DNA of 64,000 nucleotides from JALYUA01 sp038239305 (GTDB lineage: Bacteria > Acidobacteriota > Thermoanaerobaculia > UBA5066 > Gp7-AA6). The stretch lies in NCBI GenBank assembly GCA_038239305.1, contig JBBSEW010000005.1:53484-117483 (forward strand), given 5' to 3'. The position numbers were made by a program, and so were the translations under genes. Under the pieces are notes generated by a model, which did no database searches, was not told the origin of the DNA, and saw nothing but the letters and a program-made list of their open reading frames with translations. Below, one piece after another: positions 8,999 through 16,207 of this stretch; position 1 is the first letter of the stretch; every line of letters begins with the position of its first letter.

Positions 8999-10863
8999 GG
9001 TCTCGACCGGACCGGGCCGTACGGACCCTGCTTTTCGCGCCGCCACCACGCGCCCGTCGCGGCGCGGGTTCTCGGGTCCGTGAACCTGTAGTTCCACGAC
9101 GTCGCTCGCACGAATCGCGGCGGCGCGCCGGAAAACGGATTCGACGCGAAGAGGGCGAGAACCGGCGGGGATCCCTCGATCAGGCGGTCCTCGAGCTGCG
9201 CCACCCAGGGATTCTCCTCTTCCGATCCGAGGGCGGCGAACCACATCTGCCAGTCGAGGCGGGGCTGATGCGGTGCCACGAAACCCGGACGCCGCAGCAG
9301 ATCTCCCGGCTTCCACCGGAAGGCGTAACTCTTCCAGGTCTGGCCGTCTGCGCTTCCCTGGAGCTCGATCTCGGAACGCTGCGTGGTCATGACCGCGAAG
9401 AGGCCGTAGCCGTTGACGATCCGCAGCGGAGAGACCGTCCGCGCTGCGAACCGGACCGGGGACGGCCAAGCGAAGTTTCCGCCGAACGAGTCCGCGAAAT
9501 GCACGACGCTGAGCGGCAGGACGATTGCCGCGGCCCCGGCGAGCGCGATGCGGCGACGGCGGCCTTGCGGGACGGGCGCTGCATCCGCATGTCCCTCCGG
9601 CCTCGAGACCCGGCGCCATCGATCGAAAACGCGGTCGTCGAGCAGGAGGATCGCCAGGAGGGCGGTGAGGAGATTGAAGAACGCGTAGTTGCCCGTCGCG
9701 GCGATGAATACCTGCAGGGAGACGAGGCCGACGCAAGCGGCCCGGCGGACCCGAGGCGGCCCGAAGATCAGGAAGGGAACGCCGAGCTCGAAAGCGAAGA
9801 GCGCGAGAGTGAACGCGCGGTGGACGCCGGGCGGCCACTGATGCGCGAACCACGCCGTCCACGATGGAAGCGGCTGCGTTTCGAAGTGGAAGTCGAGTGC
9901 GGTGAGATGGCGCCATGTCGGATCGCCGCTCGAGAGCTTGACCACGCCGGACGTGAAATTCAGCCGGAACAGGAGCCATCGCAGCAGGAACAAGGCGATC
10001 CGGGACGGGCCCGGCGATGCCGCGGGAAATCGCGCGCGACGCGTCGCCGGAGCGAGCAGGAAGGCCAGAAACGCCGTCTCGACCAGGAGATAGTCCCACT
10101 GGTACGAGAAGAAGAGCTGACCCGCGACGGAGAGGGAAAGGTAGATCGCACCGCACACGGCGACGCAGGCCGCCGGATACATTCCGGCGAGGAGCAGGAT
10201 CGAGGAAAGGGCTCCGGCGGCACAGAACACGTGGAGCGCGGCATCGCCCGAAGCGGCCCAGAGGAGCGTCGGCATCCACCAGAACCGCTCCAGGCCATAT
10301 TGTCGTCCTCTCACCGCGTCGAGCAGAGGAGCGATCGGGAGGATCCCCTTCGACCCGATGAGCCCGTGGATCTGCACCCAGGCCGAGACAAACGCGGCCA
10401 GGAAAACGAGCCCGAGAAGGCGAAGGAAGATCGCGCTCGCGACCCCGAATCGAGGGCTCGAGACGTCCTTCCCCCAGAGCGCCCGGGTCACCGCCGACGC
10501 CGTCTGGCGGTGGCGTGCGACGGCGCCGTACAGCGCCTCGGATATCGCCGCCGCGCCGGGAATGTGGCGGTGAATCCAGAGCGGCGTAGGGCGTCCGGCC
10601 TGCGCGAGGGCCGCGAAGATCGCGTGCGCGCCCGAGAAAACGCGTCCGTCAGACAGGACGAGCTGCACCGAGCGGCGGAACTCCGAGCCCGGGATCTCCG
10701 GAAACCGGACGCCCGCTTCCTGGGAGGGAGCCACGTCGACCCGCCCGCGCAGCGCGCTCCGCCAGCGAGCGACCCAGGCCCGGCAGAATCCGCAGTTCCC
10801 GTCGAACAGAAGCAGCGGACGGGCCGGCGGGTTCGCCACCCGGAACGGAGTCGAAGGCTCCAT
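8995..10863 (-). CDS. DCC thiol-redox domain fused to lipase-maturation-factor-like membrane protein
   Basis: A 622-residue fusion. Residues about 15-130 are a DUF393/DCC thioredoxin-like domain with D21-x2-C24-x2-C27 (FDGNCGFC). From about 150 onward is a polytopic membrane region matching lipase maturation factor/HTTM-type proteins: VQIHGLIGSKGILPI, FFSYQWDYLLVETAFLA, RLNFTSGVVKLSSGDPTWR and HQPRLDWQMWFAAL near the end. The known eukaryotic LMF1 helps lipases fold in the ER; the bacterial role is not established. The Cys pair suggests membrane-linked thiol or quinone redox chemistry, which is inference. The start at 10863 follows TAGACT by 6 nt with no ribosome-binding site. The stop overlaps the start of the amine oxidase. 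Confidence 0.85.
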   Translation of the reverse strand: MEPSTPFRVANPPARPLLLFDGNCGFCRAWVARWRSALRGRVDVAPSQEAGVRFPEIPGSEFRRSVQLVLSDGRVFSGAHAIFAALAQAGRPTPLWIHRHIPGAAAISEALYGAVARHRQTASAVTRALWGKDVSSPRFGVASAIFLRLLGLVFLAAFVSAWVQIHGLIGSKGILPIAPLLDAVRGRQYGLERFWWMPTLLWAASGDAALHVFCAAGALSSILLLAGMYPAACVAVCGAIYLSLSVAGQLFFSYQWDYLLVETAFLAFLLAPATRRARFPAASPGPSRIALFLLRWLLFRLNFTSGVVKLSSGDPTWRHLTALDFHFETQPLPSWTAWFAHQWPPGVHRAFTLALFAFELGVPFLIFGPPRVRRAACVGLVSLQVFIAATGNYAFFNLLTALLAILLLDDRVFDRWRRVSRPEGHADAAPVPQGRRRRIALAGAAAIVLPLSVVHFADSFGGNFAWPSPVRFAARTVSPLRIVNGYGLFAVMTTQRSEIELQGSADGQTWKSYAFRWKPGDLLRRPGFVAPHQPRLDWQMWFAALGSEEENPWVAQLEDRLIEGSPPVLALFASNPFSGAPPRFVRATSWNYRFTDPRTRAATGAWWRREKQGPYGPVRSRP

Positions 10864-10869
10864 GAACGC

Positions 10870-10875
10870 AGTCTA
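10870..10875 (-). promoter_or_regulatory. Candidate -10 element for the DCC/LMF-amine oxidase pair
   Basis: On the minus strand TAGACT lies 6 nt before the ATG at 10863, with no Shine-Dalgarno sequence. It is back to back with a matching TAGACT on the plus strand at 10905-10910, all inside a 53-bp gap. Confidence 0.5.
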
Positions 10876-10904
10876 AGCCGTGACCCCGCAAGCGACGGTT
10901 GCCA

Positions 10905-10910
10905 TAGACT
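10905..10910 (+). promoter_or_regulatory. Candidate -10 element for small secreted Cys-rich gene
   Basis: TAGACT in CCATAGACTC, 6 nt before the ATG at 10917, with no Shine-Dalgarno sequence. It forms a divergent pair with the minus-strand element at 10870-10875. Confidence 0.45.
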
Positions 10911-10916
10911 CTGGAC

Positions 10917-11234
10917 ATGCGCCGCGCCGCCGCCGCCGTTCTCCTGATCTGGGTTCTCGCGCCGATCGCGGGCGCCGCGCTTCCCACGGCCTCCGGAGGA
11001 ATGCGAATGGAATGCTGCGTTCGCATGGGCGACGCCTGCGAGTGCCGCGTGCTCGCCGGCATTTCCCGTTGTCCCGAGGGCCAGAGCCTGACGCCTCCCC
11101 GATTCGTCACGAGAGCGCTCGCTCCGGTGCCACAGTTCCCGGAAATCCGGGCAACCGGATTTCTGGCGAGCCTGCCGCGGCCGTCACCTTCCTCCTTCTC
11201 CCGGACGCCAAAGACTCCCCCTCCCCGCGGATAA
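10917..11234 (+). CDS. Small secreted Cys-containing hypothetical protein
   Basis: Not recognised. A 105-residue protein with an N-terminal signal peptide (AAAAVLLIWVLAPIAGAALP), then a short Cys cluster MECCVRMGDACECR and a Pro/Arg-rich tail with no evident fold. The Cys cluster could bind a metal or form disulfides outside the cytoplasm. It lies 72 bp upstream of a barrel protein whose mature N terminus also has a tight Cys cluster, so a shared metal-related role is possible. The short length and weak tail leave some doubt about expression. Confidence 0.5.
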   Translation: MRRAAAAVLLIWVLAPIAGAALPTASGGMRMECCVRMGDACECRVLAGISRCPEGQSLTPPRFVTRALAPVPQFPEIRATGFLASLPRPSPSSFSRTPKTPPPRG

Positions 11235-11306
11235 CGCTCCGCGGGCGAGTCTCCGGCCGGGGTCGTCGCGACCTCCGTCCATTTCCGACATTCAAGGGGG
11301 AAGATC

Positions 11307-12248
11307 GTGCGTCACCTTCGACGGGTTCGCGGGCTGTCGTGTTTCGGTCTCCTGTTTCTGGCGGTGGCTCCTGTGGCGTGGGCCTGCTCCATATGCCGAT
11401 GCGGGGATCCCACCTTCAACGCTCTCGGCAACAACATCTACCAGTCGAACGAGTTTCACCTGGCGATCGACTGGGACCGCTTCCACAAGTCGCAAGGGAT
11501 CGAGGAGGACGGCCGCTCCGGAACCGATCACGAGATCGAGAACCGGCTCACGGCGACGTTCTCCTACTCGATCGCGGAGCGAGTGGTCGTCGTGGCGCGG
11601 CTGCCCTACAGCTTCCGCGCTCTGACGACGACGCTCGCGGGCGGCGATTCCGAAAAGACGACGACCGACGGGTTGTCCGATCCGGAGATGTACGCGCTCG
11701 TCCGGCTCTGGTCCTCCGCGTTCGGTCCCGGCCTCGGGCGTCGAACGTGGATCTCGGCGGTTGCGGGAGTCAAGACGCGATGGGGGCAGAACGACGTCCG
11801 CAAGGATGGGGAAAGGGTCGACGAGCACGCGCAGCCCGGGACGGGCTCGACGGACGTTTTCGGCGGCCTCTCCGGGTTCTACCTGTTCAACGATCACTCC
11901 TCGGTCTTCGCTTCCGCTCAATATCGCGGGACCGGCCGGAACCGGTTCGGATACAAGTACGGCAACATCACCATGGCCAACCTCGCGTACGAGCTCAAGG
12001 TGGCAGAGCGCTTCGACACGGTCGTCGAGCTCAACTTCCGCCACTCACGGCGCGACGAGATCGACGGCACGGGGGAGCTCGATCCGAGCACGGGCGGCAA
12101 CGTCCTCTACGTGACGCCCCGCGTAATTCTGCAGATCGCCCCGAAGCTGGTGGGACGGGTGGCCGTCCAGATCCCCGCCTGGAAGAATCTCTACGGCATT
12201 CAGACGGAACGGGTCAATTTCAACGCGGGCCTGACATTCCTCTTCTGA
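11307..12248 (+). CDS. Outer-membrane beta-barrel protein with CxxCxCGDP N terminus
   Basis: A 313-residue exported protein. After a signal peptide ending near AWA, the mature end begins CSICRCGDPTFN, a tight Cys cluster. The rest is made of alternating strands with aromatic girdles (TATFSYSIAERVVVVARLPYSF, WISAVAGVKTRWG, VFASAQYRGTG) and a final LTFLF, the usual end of an outer-membrane barrel. It resembles the putative transporter/MetA-pathway barrel families. The Cys cluster suggests metal binding, which is inference. The start is a GTG at 11307 with AAGGGGG upstream. A second-position Trp makes the Cys a poor lipobox, so I prefer normal signal cleavage to a lipoprotein. Confidence 0.72.
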   Translation: MRHLRRVRGLSCFGLLFLAVAPVAWACSICRCGDPTFNALGNNIYQSNEFHLAIDWDRFHKSQGIEEDGRSGTDHEIENRLTATFSYSIAERVVVVARLPYSFRALTTTLAGGDSEKTTTDGLSDPEMYALVRLWSSAFGPGLGRRTWISAVAGVKTRWGQNDVRKDGERVDEHAQPGTGSTDVFGGLSGFYLFNDHSSVFASAQYRGTGRNRFGYKYGNITMANLAYELKVAERFDTVVELNFRHSRRDEIDGTGELDPSTGGNVLYVTPRVILQIAPKLVGRVAVQIPAWKNLYGIQTERVNFNAGLTFLF

Positions 12249-12285
12249 TGGCGCCGGCCGGCATGCGCCCTCGTCCGGGGGGGCG

Positions 12286-12291
12286 TATGCT
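12286..12291 (+). promoter_or_regulatory. Candidate -10 element before small secreted gene
   Basis: TATGCT, 6 nt before the GTG at 12298 with no Shine-Dalgarno sequence; the same close spacing as at 3404, 10905 and 22327. Confidence 0.35.
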
Positions 12292-12297
12292 CGGTTC

Positions 12298-12678
12298 GTG
12301 GTCCGCATCTTCCGAGCCGCCGCCGCGCTCGTCGCCCTTTCGGCGGGCACGGCCACCGCGACGGCCCAGCAGCTTCCTCCGGGCCGCTGCGGAGCCGCGG
12401 CGATCTGTCAGCCGGCGGGTTTCCAGACGCTGTACGACGACGCGGGCGAAAGCGGATCGTTCTTCGGCCTGCGGATGCGGTTCGGAAACGGCTTCGAATT
12501 CGGCCTCGTCCGGCCTCCCGGCTGGTCGAACCCGTTCCCCGGGCAGGATCCCGTCACGGCAGCCGCCGACCTGTTCGTCCGGCGCCATCCGCTGAAGGCT
12601 TCCCGGCCGCCCCGCGGTCCCGCCGAGGCCCCCCGCCCGTCGGATCTTCGCGAAAACCCCGGCCCGCCCCCCTCGTAA
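12298..12678 (+). CDS. Small secreted hypothetical protein, 126 aa
   Basis: Not recognised. It has a signal peptide (FRAAAALVALSAGTATATAQQ), a short body with two Cys (GRCGAAAICQP) and aromatic residues (FFGLRMRFGNGFEFGL), then a Pro/Arg-rich tail. GTG start. It sits between the barrel gene and the DUF2911 gene on the same strand, 49 bp after the former. Codon use is GC-biased as in its neighbours. The function is unknown. Confidence 0.5.
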   Translation: MVRIFRAAAALVALSAGTATATAQQLPPGRCGAAAICQPAGFQTLYDDAGESGSFFGLRMRFGNGFEFGLVRPPGWSNPFPGQDPVTAAADLFVRRHPLKASRPPRGPAEAPRPSDLRENPGPPPS

Positions 12679-12723
12679 CAACGTCTCAGAGGATTTCCCT
12701 CTGACCCCATGCGAGGAGGTTCG

Positions 12724-13767
12724 ATGCGACGCTCGATCTTTCGTGCCCTTTCTCTGACCGCCTTTGTGGCCCTCTGCGCCGGATTTGCCCGGGCGCAGGT
12801 CCCGCTGACCCTCCCGGACGCGAGCCCGAAAGCCAGCGTGTCCCAGACGGTGGGGCTGACGGACATCACGATCTCGTATCACCGGCCAGCCGTGAACAAG
12901 CGCAAGGTGTGGGGCGAGCTCGTTCCTTACGGTGAGGTCTGGAGGGCGGGCGCGAACGAGAACACGACGATCACGTTCTCGTCGCCCGTCACGGTCGGAG
13001 GGAAGGCGCTGCCCGCGGGCACGTACGGTCTCCACATGGTTCCCGCGGCGGGCGAGTGGGCGATCGCTTTTTCGAACGAGCACAACGCCTGGGGAAGCTT
13101 CAGCTACGACGTCAAGGAAGACGCCGCCCGGATCCCGGCGACGGCGCGGCCGGCCGAGTTCGAGGAGCGCCTCTCGTACCGGTTCGAGGACCCGACGGAC
13201 GCCGGCGTCACCGCGGTGCTGCACTGGGAGAAACTGGAGGTTCCGTTCACGATCGGCGTCGACACGAAGGCCGTCGGTATGGCGAGCATTCGCGAACAGC
13301 TCCGCGGCCTCCCGCGTTTTTCGTGGCAGGGCTGGAACCAGGCCGCGAATTGGGCGCTCCGGAACGACGCCGTCGATCAAGGGATCGAATGGGCCGATCA
13401 CTCACTCGGCATGAGCGAGCAGTTTCCGAACCTCCAGACGAAGGCCGCGCTCCTCGAGAAGAAGGGGGACGCGAAGGCCGCTGCCGCGCTCCACGCGCGC
13501 GCGCTGAAGATCGGCACCGAGGTCGACATCAACCTGTACGCCTACCAGCTCCTCGGACAGAAGAAGACGGACGAGGCGATCGCGATGTTCCAGAAGAACG
13601 TCAAGGACCATCCGACATCCTGGAACGTGTACGACAGCCTGGCGGAGGGCTACGCGACGAAGGGCGACAAGAAGCTCGGGATCGACAACTACACCAAGGC
13701 GCTGGGAATGGCGCCGGCGGACCAGAAAAAGCGGATTACGGATGCGATCGCGAAGCTGAAAGCCTGA
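12724..13767 (+). CDS. Secreted DUF2911 protein with C-terminal TPR-like repeats
   Basis: A 347-residue exported protein. The signal peptide (FRALSLTAFVALCAGFARAQ) is followed by DUF2911 at about 30-170: SQTVGLTDITISYHRPAVNKR, WGELVPYGEVWRAGANENTTI and GTYGLHMVPAAGEWAIAFS. Residues about 220-347 carry helical TPR-like units (EKKGDAKAAAALHARALKIG, YAYQLLGQKKTDEAIAMFQ, AEGYATKGDKKLGIDNYTKA). I choose the ATG at 12724 because GAGGAGG lies 4 nt upstream; an in-frame ATG at 12709 precedes that site and would add only five residues. DUF2911 has no known activity to my knowledge. The next gap holds a long inverted repeat. Confidence 0.85.
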   Translation: MRRSIFRALSLTAFVALCAGFARAQVPLTLPDASPKASVSQTVGLTDITISYHRPAVNKRKVWGELVPYGEVWRAGANENTTITFSSPVTVGGKALPAGTYGLHMVPAAGEWAIAFSNEHNAWGSFSYDVKEDAARIPATARPAEFEERLSYRFEDPTDAGVTAVLHWEKLEVPFTIGVDTKAVGMASIREQLRGLPRFSWQGWNQAANWALRNDAVDQGIEWADHSLGMSEQFPNLQTKAALLEKKGDAKAAAALHARALKIGTEVDINLYAYQLLGQKKTDEAIAMFQKNVKDHPTSWNVYDSLAEGYATKGDKKLGIDNYTKALGMAPADQKKRITDAIAKLKA

Positions 13768-13785
13768 GGAAGGCGCACGCGGATG

Positions 13786-13965
13786 TCGGGTGATCGAGTA
13801 CGAATCGGGTGATCCGGTGATCGGGTGATCGGGTGATCAAAGTGAAGAATCGGGTGAGGTGGGATCGAATGAGTATTCGAAGACCCTCCGCTTCCCGATC
13901 TTCACCTCACCCGATGGCCTTTGATGGATCACCCGATCACCCGATCATCCGATCACCCGATCTTT
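13786..13965. repeat. Long inverted repeat built on the 8-bp unit GATCGGGT
   Basis: The left side carries tandem GATCGGGT units and the right side the reverse complement ACCCGATC. Clear arm pairs are 13849-13861 against 13903-13915 (13 bp, perfect) and 13819-13842 against 13918-13945 (near perfect apart from a 4-nt insertion). The centre holds CGAAT-GAGT-ATTCG. The whole could fold into one long hairpin between the DUF2911 gene and the response-regulator promoter, perhaps insulating or terminating upstream transcription. Confidence 0.85.
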
Positions 13966-13970
13966 ACTGG

Positions 13971-14004
13971 CCGTCACAAAACCGTCATCCGCCCCCCATA
14001 GACT
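13971..14004 (+). promoter_or_regulatory. PhoB-type direct-repeat box and -10 in front of the response regulator
   Basis: CCGTCAC-AAAA-CCGTCAT holds GTCA at 13973 and 13984, an exact 11-bp period. The -10 TAGACT (13999-14004) starts 15 nt after the second GTCA, and the ATG follows 9 nt later. OmpR/PhoB regulators bind 11-bp direct repeats that replace the -35. The same geometry recurs at 16151-16182, so this looks like an autoregulatory site. Confidence 0.65.
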
Positions 14005-14013
14005 CGAAGCCCC

Positions 14014-14709
14014 ATGCCTCAACTTCCCCGCGTTCTGGTTGTCGAAGACGAGGCAAAGAGCGCCGCGACGCTGCGGCTCTATCTCGAGAAGAGCGGGTTC
14101 GAGGCCCGGGTCGCGCGAGACGGGGCGGAAGGGCTGTCGATCGCGCGTTCCTGGTCGCCCGACCTTCTCCTCCTGGACATCATGCTGCCGGAGGTCGATG
14201 GGCTGTCCATCTGCCGCGCGCTGCGGGCGGAGTCCGATGTGCCCATCCTCCTGCTGAGCGCCCGCACGACGGAGGAGGACCGTCTCCGGGGGCTCCGCCT
14301 CGGCGCCGACGACTACGTGACGAAGCCATTCTCGCCGCGCGAGGTCGTCGCCCGCGTGCGCGCCATCCTGCGGCGGACGAAGGCCCCCGAGGAACGGGAG
14401 GACGAAATCCTCCGGAGCCTGTCACTGGAGATCACGATGTCGAACCGCGAGGCGCGGGTCCGAGGCCGTGTCGTGGATCTTCCGCCGGCGGAGTTCTCGC
14501 TCCTCGTCGCGCTCGCCCGATCACCCGGCCGCGTATTCAGCCGCGAGGAGCTCGTCGAACGGGCATTCGGTCCGGGATACGACGGCCTCGATCGCACGAT
14601 CGACGCGCACGTCATGCGGCTGCGGCGGAAGATCGAGCAGGAAGGCCATCCAGCGCTGCTCGTGACTGTCTTCGGCGTCGGATACAAGCTCGCCGACTCC
14701 AACACCTGA
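14014..14709 (+). CDS. OmpR/PhoB-family response regulator
   Basis: A 231-residue two-domain regulator. The receiver domain has acidic E11/D12, the phospho-acceptor D55 (LLLLDIMLPEVDG), Thr/Ser at SARTTEED and K104 (DDYVTKPFSPRE). The C-terminal winged helix has FSLLVALARSPGRVFSREELVE and DRTIDAHVMRLRRKIE, typical of OmpR/PhoB. Its stop shares one base with the start of the sensor kinase gene (TGATG), so the two are translationally coupled. Upstream is a GTCA-N7-GTCA box that matches a second one in front of the S41 peptidase gene, suggesting that the protein controls both itself and that operon. The signal is not known. Confidence 0.95.
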   Translation: MPQLPRVLVVEDEAKSAATLRLYLEKSGFEARVARDGAEGLSIARSWSPDLLLLDIMLPEVDGLSICRALRAESDVPILLLSARTTEEDRLRGLRLGADDYVTKPFSPREVVARVRAILRRTKAPEEREDEILRSLSLEITMSNREARVRGRVVDLPPAEFSLLVALARSPGRVFSREELVERAFGPGYDGLDRTIDAHVMRLRRKIEQEGHPALLVTVFGVGYKLADSNT

Positions 14710-16157
14710 TGCGGAGTCTGAGAGCCCGACTCCTGGCGGCCACCGCGGCGGTTCTGGCGGCTGTCCTGACCGCTCTGGCCCTCTTCTCCGCCCGGGTCAC
14801 CCGGATCGAGTTCCATCGATTCGAGGATGTTCTCGTGACCGAGCGCGGCGAAACCCTGGTCTCGATCCAGCAGCTCCTGGAGGCCGCCTACCGGGCCGGC
14901 GGAGGCTGGACCGGCGCGCCTTCGGCGGTCGAGCGCGCGGCCTCCCTCTCGCAGAAAGACGTCTTCGTTGTCGATCGGCAGGACGTCGTGATCGCGCGAT
15001 CCGCGGGCATCGCTCATGCCGGAATCACGACGGAGGGCCCGTCTACGTTCCGGATCGAGTGGCACGATGGGCCGCCCAGACAACTTCTCCTGCGCGCTCC
15101 GGGGATGCCGATCCGGGACGACGGCGGCCGCTCCGTCGGGCGTTTCTACGCGATCCCGCGCGACGCATCCCCCGCGAGGCCGCGTCGAGACTACGCCGGC
15201 GCGGTCAACCGGTGGCTGGCGAGCGCGGCCGCGGCCGCCGGCATCCTCGCGCTCTTCCTGATCGCAGCGCTTGCACGCCGTCTGTTCGGTCCGATCGAGT
15301 CGTTGACGGATGCCGCACTCCGCATGGAGGCAGGAGATCGGACGGCGCGCGTTCCGGTCGTGTCGTCCGGCCCGGAGGACGAGCTCGGCCGGCTCGCTCG
15401 ATCCTTCAACGCGATGGCAGACGCGATCGCCCGCCAGGAGACGCTGAGACGGAATCTCGTGAGCGACGTGGCGCACGAGCTGCGAACACCGCTCACGAGC
15501 CTCCGCGCCCAGCTCGAGTCTCTTCAGGACGGGATCGCCGCGCCGGACGCCCGAATGATCGACTCCCTTCACGAGGACGCGCGCCTCCTGGAGCGCTTGG
15601 TGGACGACCTGCAAGAACTGGCGCTCGCCGAAGCCGGGCAGCTCACGCTCCACCCCGGCGCCGTGCCCCTCGACGAGGCTGCAGACCGCGCGGCCAGCGC
15701 CGTCCGGGCGCCGGCGCGGGAAAACAGCATCGAGTTCGTCGTGGAAGTTCCGAGCGGCCTCGTCGTCCTCGCCGACCGCGACCGGTTGGGACAGATCCTG
15801 GCCAATCTGCTCGGTAACGCGCTCGCGCACACCCCGGCCGGCGGCCGCATCCGAATTTCCGCCCGGATGCGCGGCGAGGAGATCGAAACGGTGGTCTCGG
15901 ACACGGGAAGCGGCATCGAGGCGCGTCATCTTCCGCACGTGTTCGATCGCTTCTACCGGACCGATCCCTCCCGCGCGCGGGAGACGGGCGGCACCGGCCT
16001 CGGTCTCGCAATCGTCCGCCAGCTCGTCGAGGCCCAGGGCGGAGCCGTGCGCGCGGCCTCCGAACCGGGCCGCGGGACTGTCATCACGTTCACTCTTCCC
16101 GCGGCGGTTATGCCGTCTGCCGCGGATGGGGGGGACGGCGCCTCTCGGCCGTCATAA
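14709..16157 (+). CDS. Membrane sensor histidine kinase (OmpR-type partner)
   Basis: A 482-residue kinase. TM1 is near residues 8-27 (LAATAAVLAAVLTALALFS), a sensor loop of about 140 residues follows, and TM2 lies around 168-192 (AAAAAGILALFLIAALA). HAMP follows (ESLTDAALRMEAGDRTARVP, ELGRLARSFNAMADAI). The phospho-accepting His is in DVAHELRTPLTSLR, the N-box in LLGNALAHTP, G1 in DTGSGI and G2 in GTGLGLAIV. The ATG at 14709 overlaps the response-regulator stop by one base; the open frame continues far upstream but only by running out of frame through the regulator gene. The loop has no fold I can name. Confidence 0.94.
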   Translation: MRSLRARLLAATAAVLAAVLTALALFSARVTRIEFHRFEDVLVTERGETLVSIQQLLEAAYRAGGGWTGAPSAVERAASLSQKDVFVVDRQDVVIARSAGIAHAGITTEGPSTFRIEWHDGPPRQLLLRAPGMPIRDDGGRSVGRFYAIPRDASPARPRRDYAGAVNRWLASAAAAAGILALFLIAALARRLFGPIESLTDAALRMEAGDRTARVPVVSSGPEDELGRLARSFNAMADAIARQETLRRNLVSDVAHELRTPLTSLRAQLESLQDGIAAPDARMIDSLHEDARLLERLVDDLQELALAEAGQLTLHPGAVPLDEAADRAASAVRAPARENSIEFVVEVPSGLVVLADRDRLGQILANLLGNALAHTPAGGRIRISARMRGEEIETVVSDTGSGIEARHLPHVFDRFYRTDPSRARETGGTGLGLAIVRQLVEAQGGAVRAASEPGRGTVITFTLPAAVMPSAADGGDGASRPS

Positions 16158-16182
16158 CCTCGTCATCGGCGGCCCTTAGTCT
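16149..16182 (+). promoter_or_regulatory. PhoB-type direct-repeat box and -10 in front of the S41 peptidase operon
   Basis: GTCA at 16151 and 16162 (11-bp period, GTCATAACCTCGTCATC) is followed 15 nt after the second GTCA by TAGTCT at 16177-16182. Spacing and sequence match the site at 13971-14004. The first half-site overlaps the stop codon of the kinase gene. It is the likely target of the neighbouring response regulator. Confidence 0.6.
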
Positions 16183-16207
16183 TTCCGTTCAGGAAGGACT
16201 TCCATCC

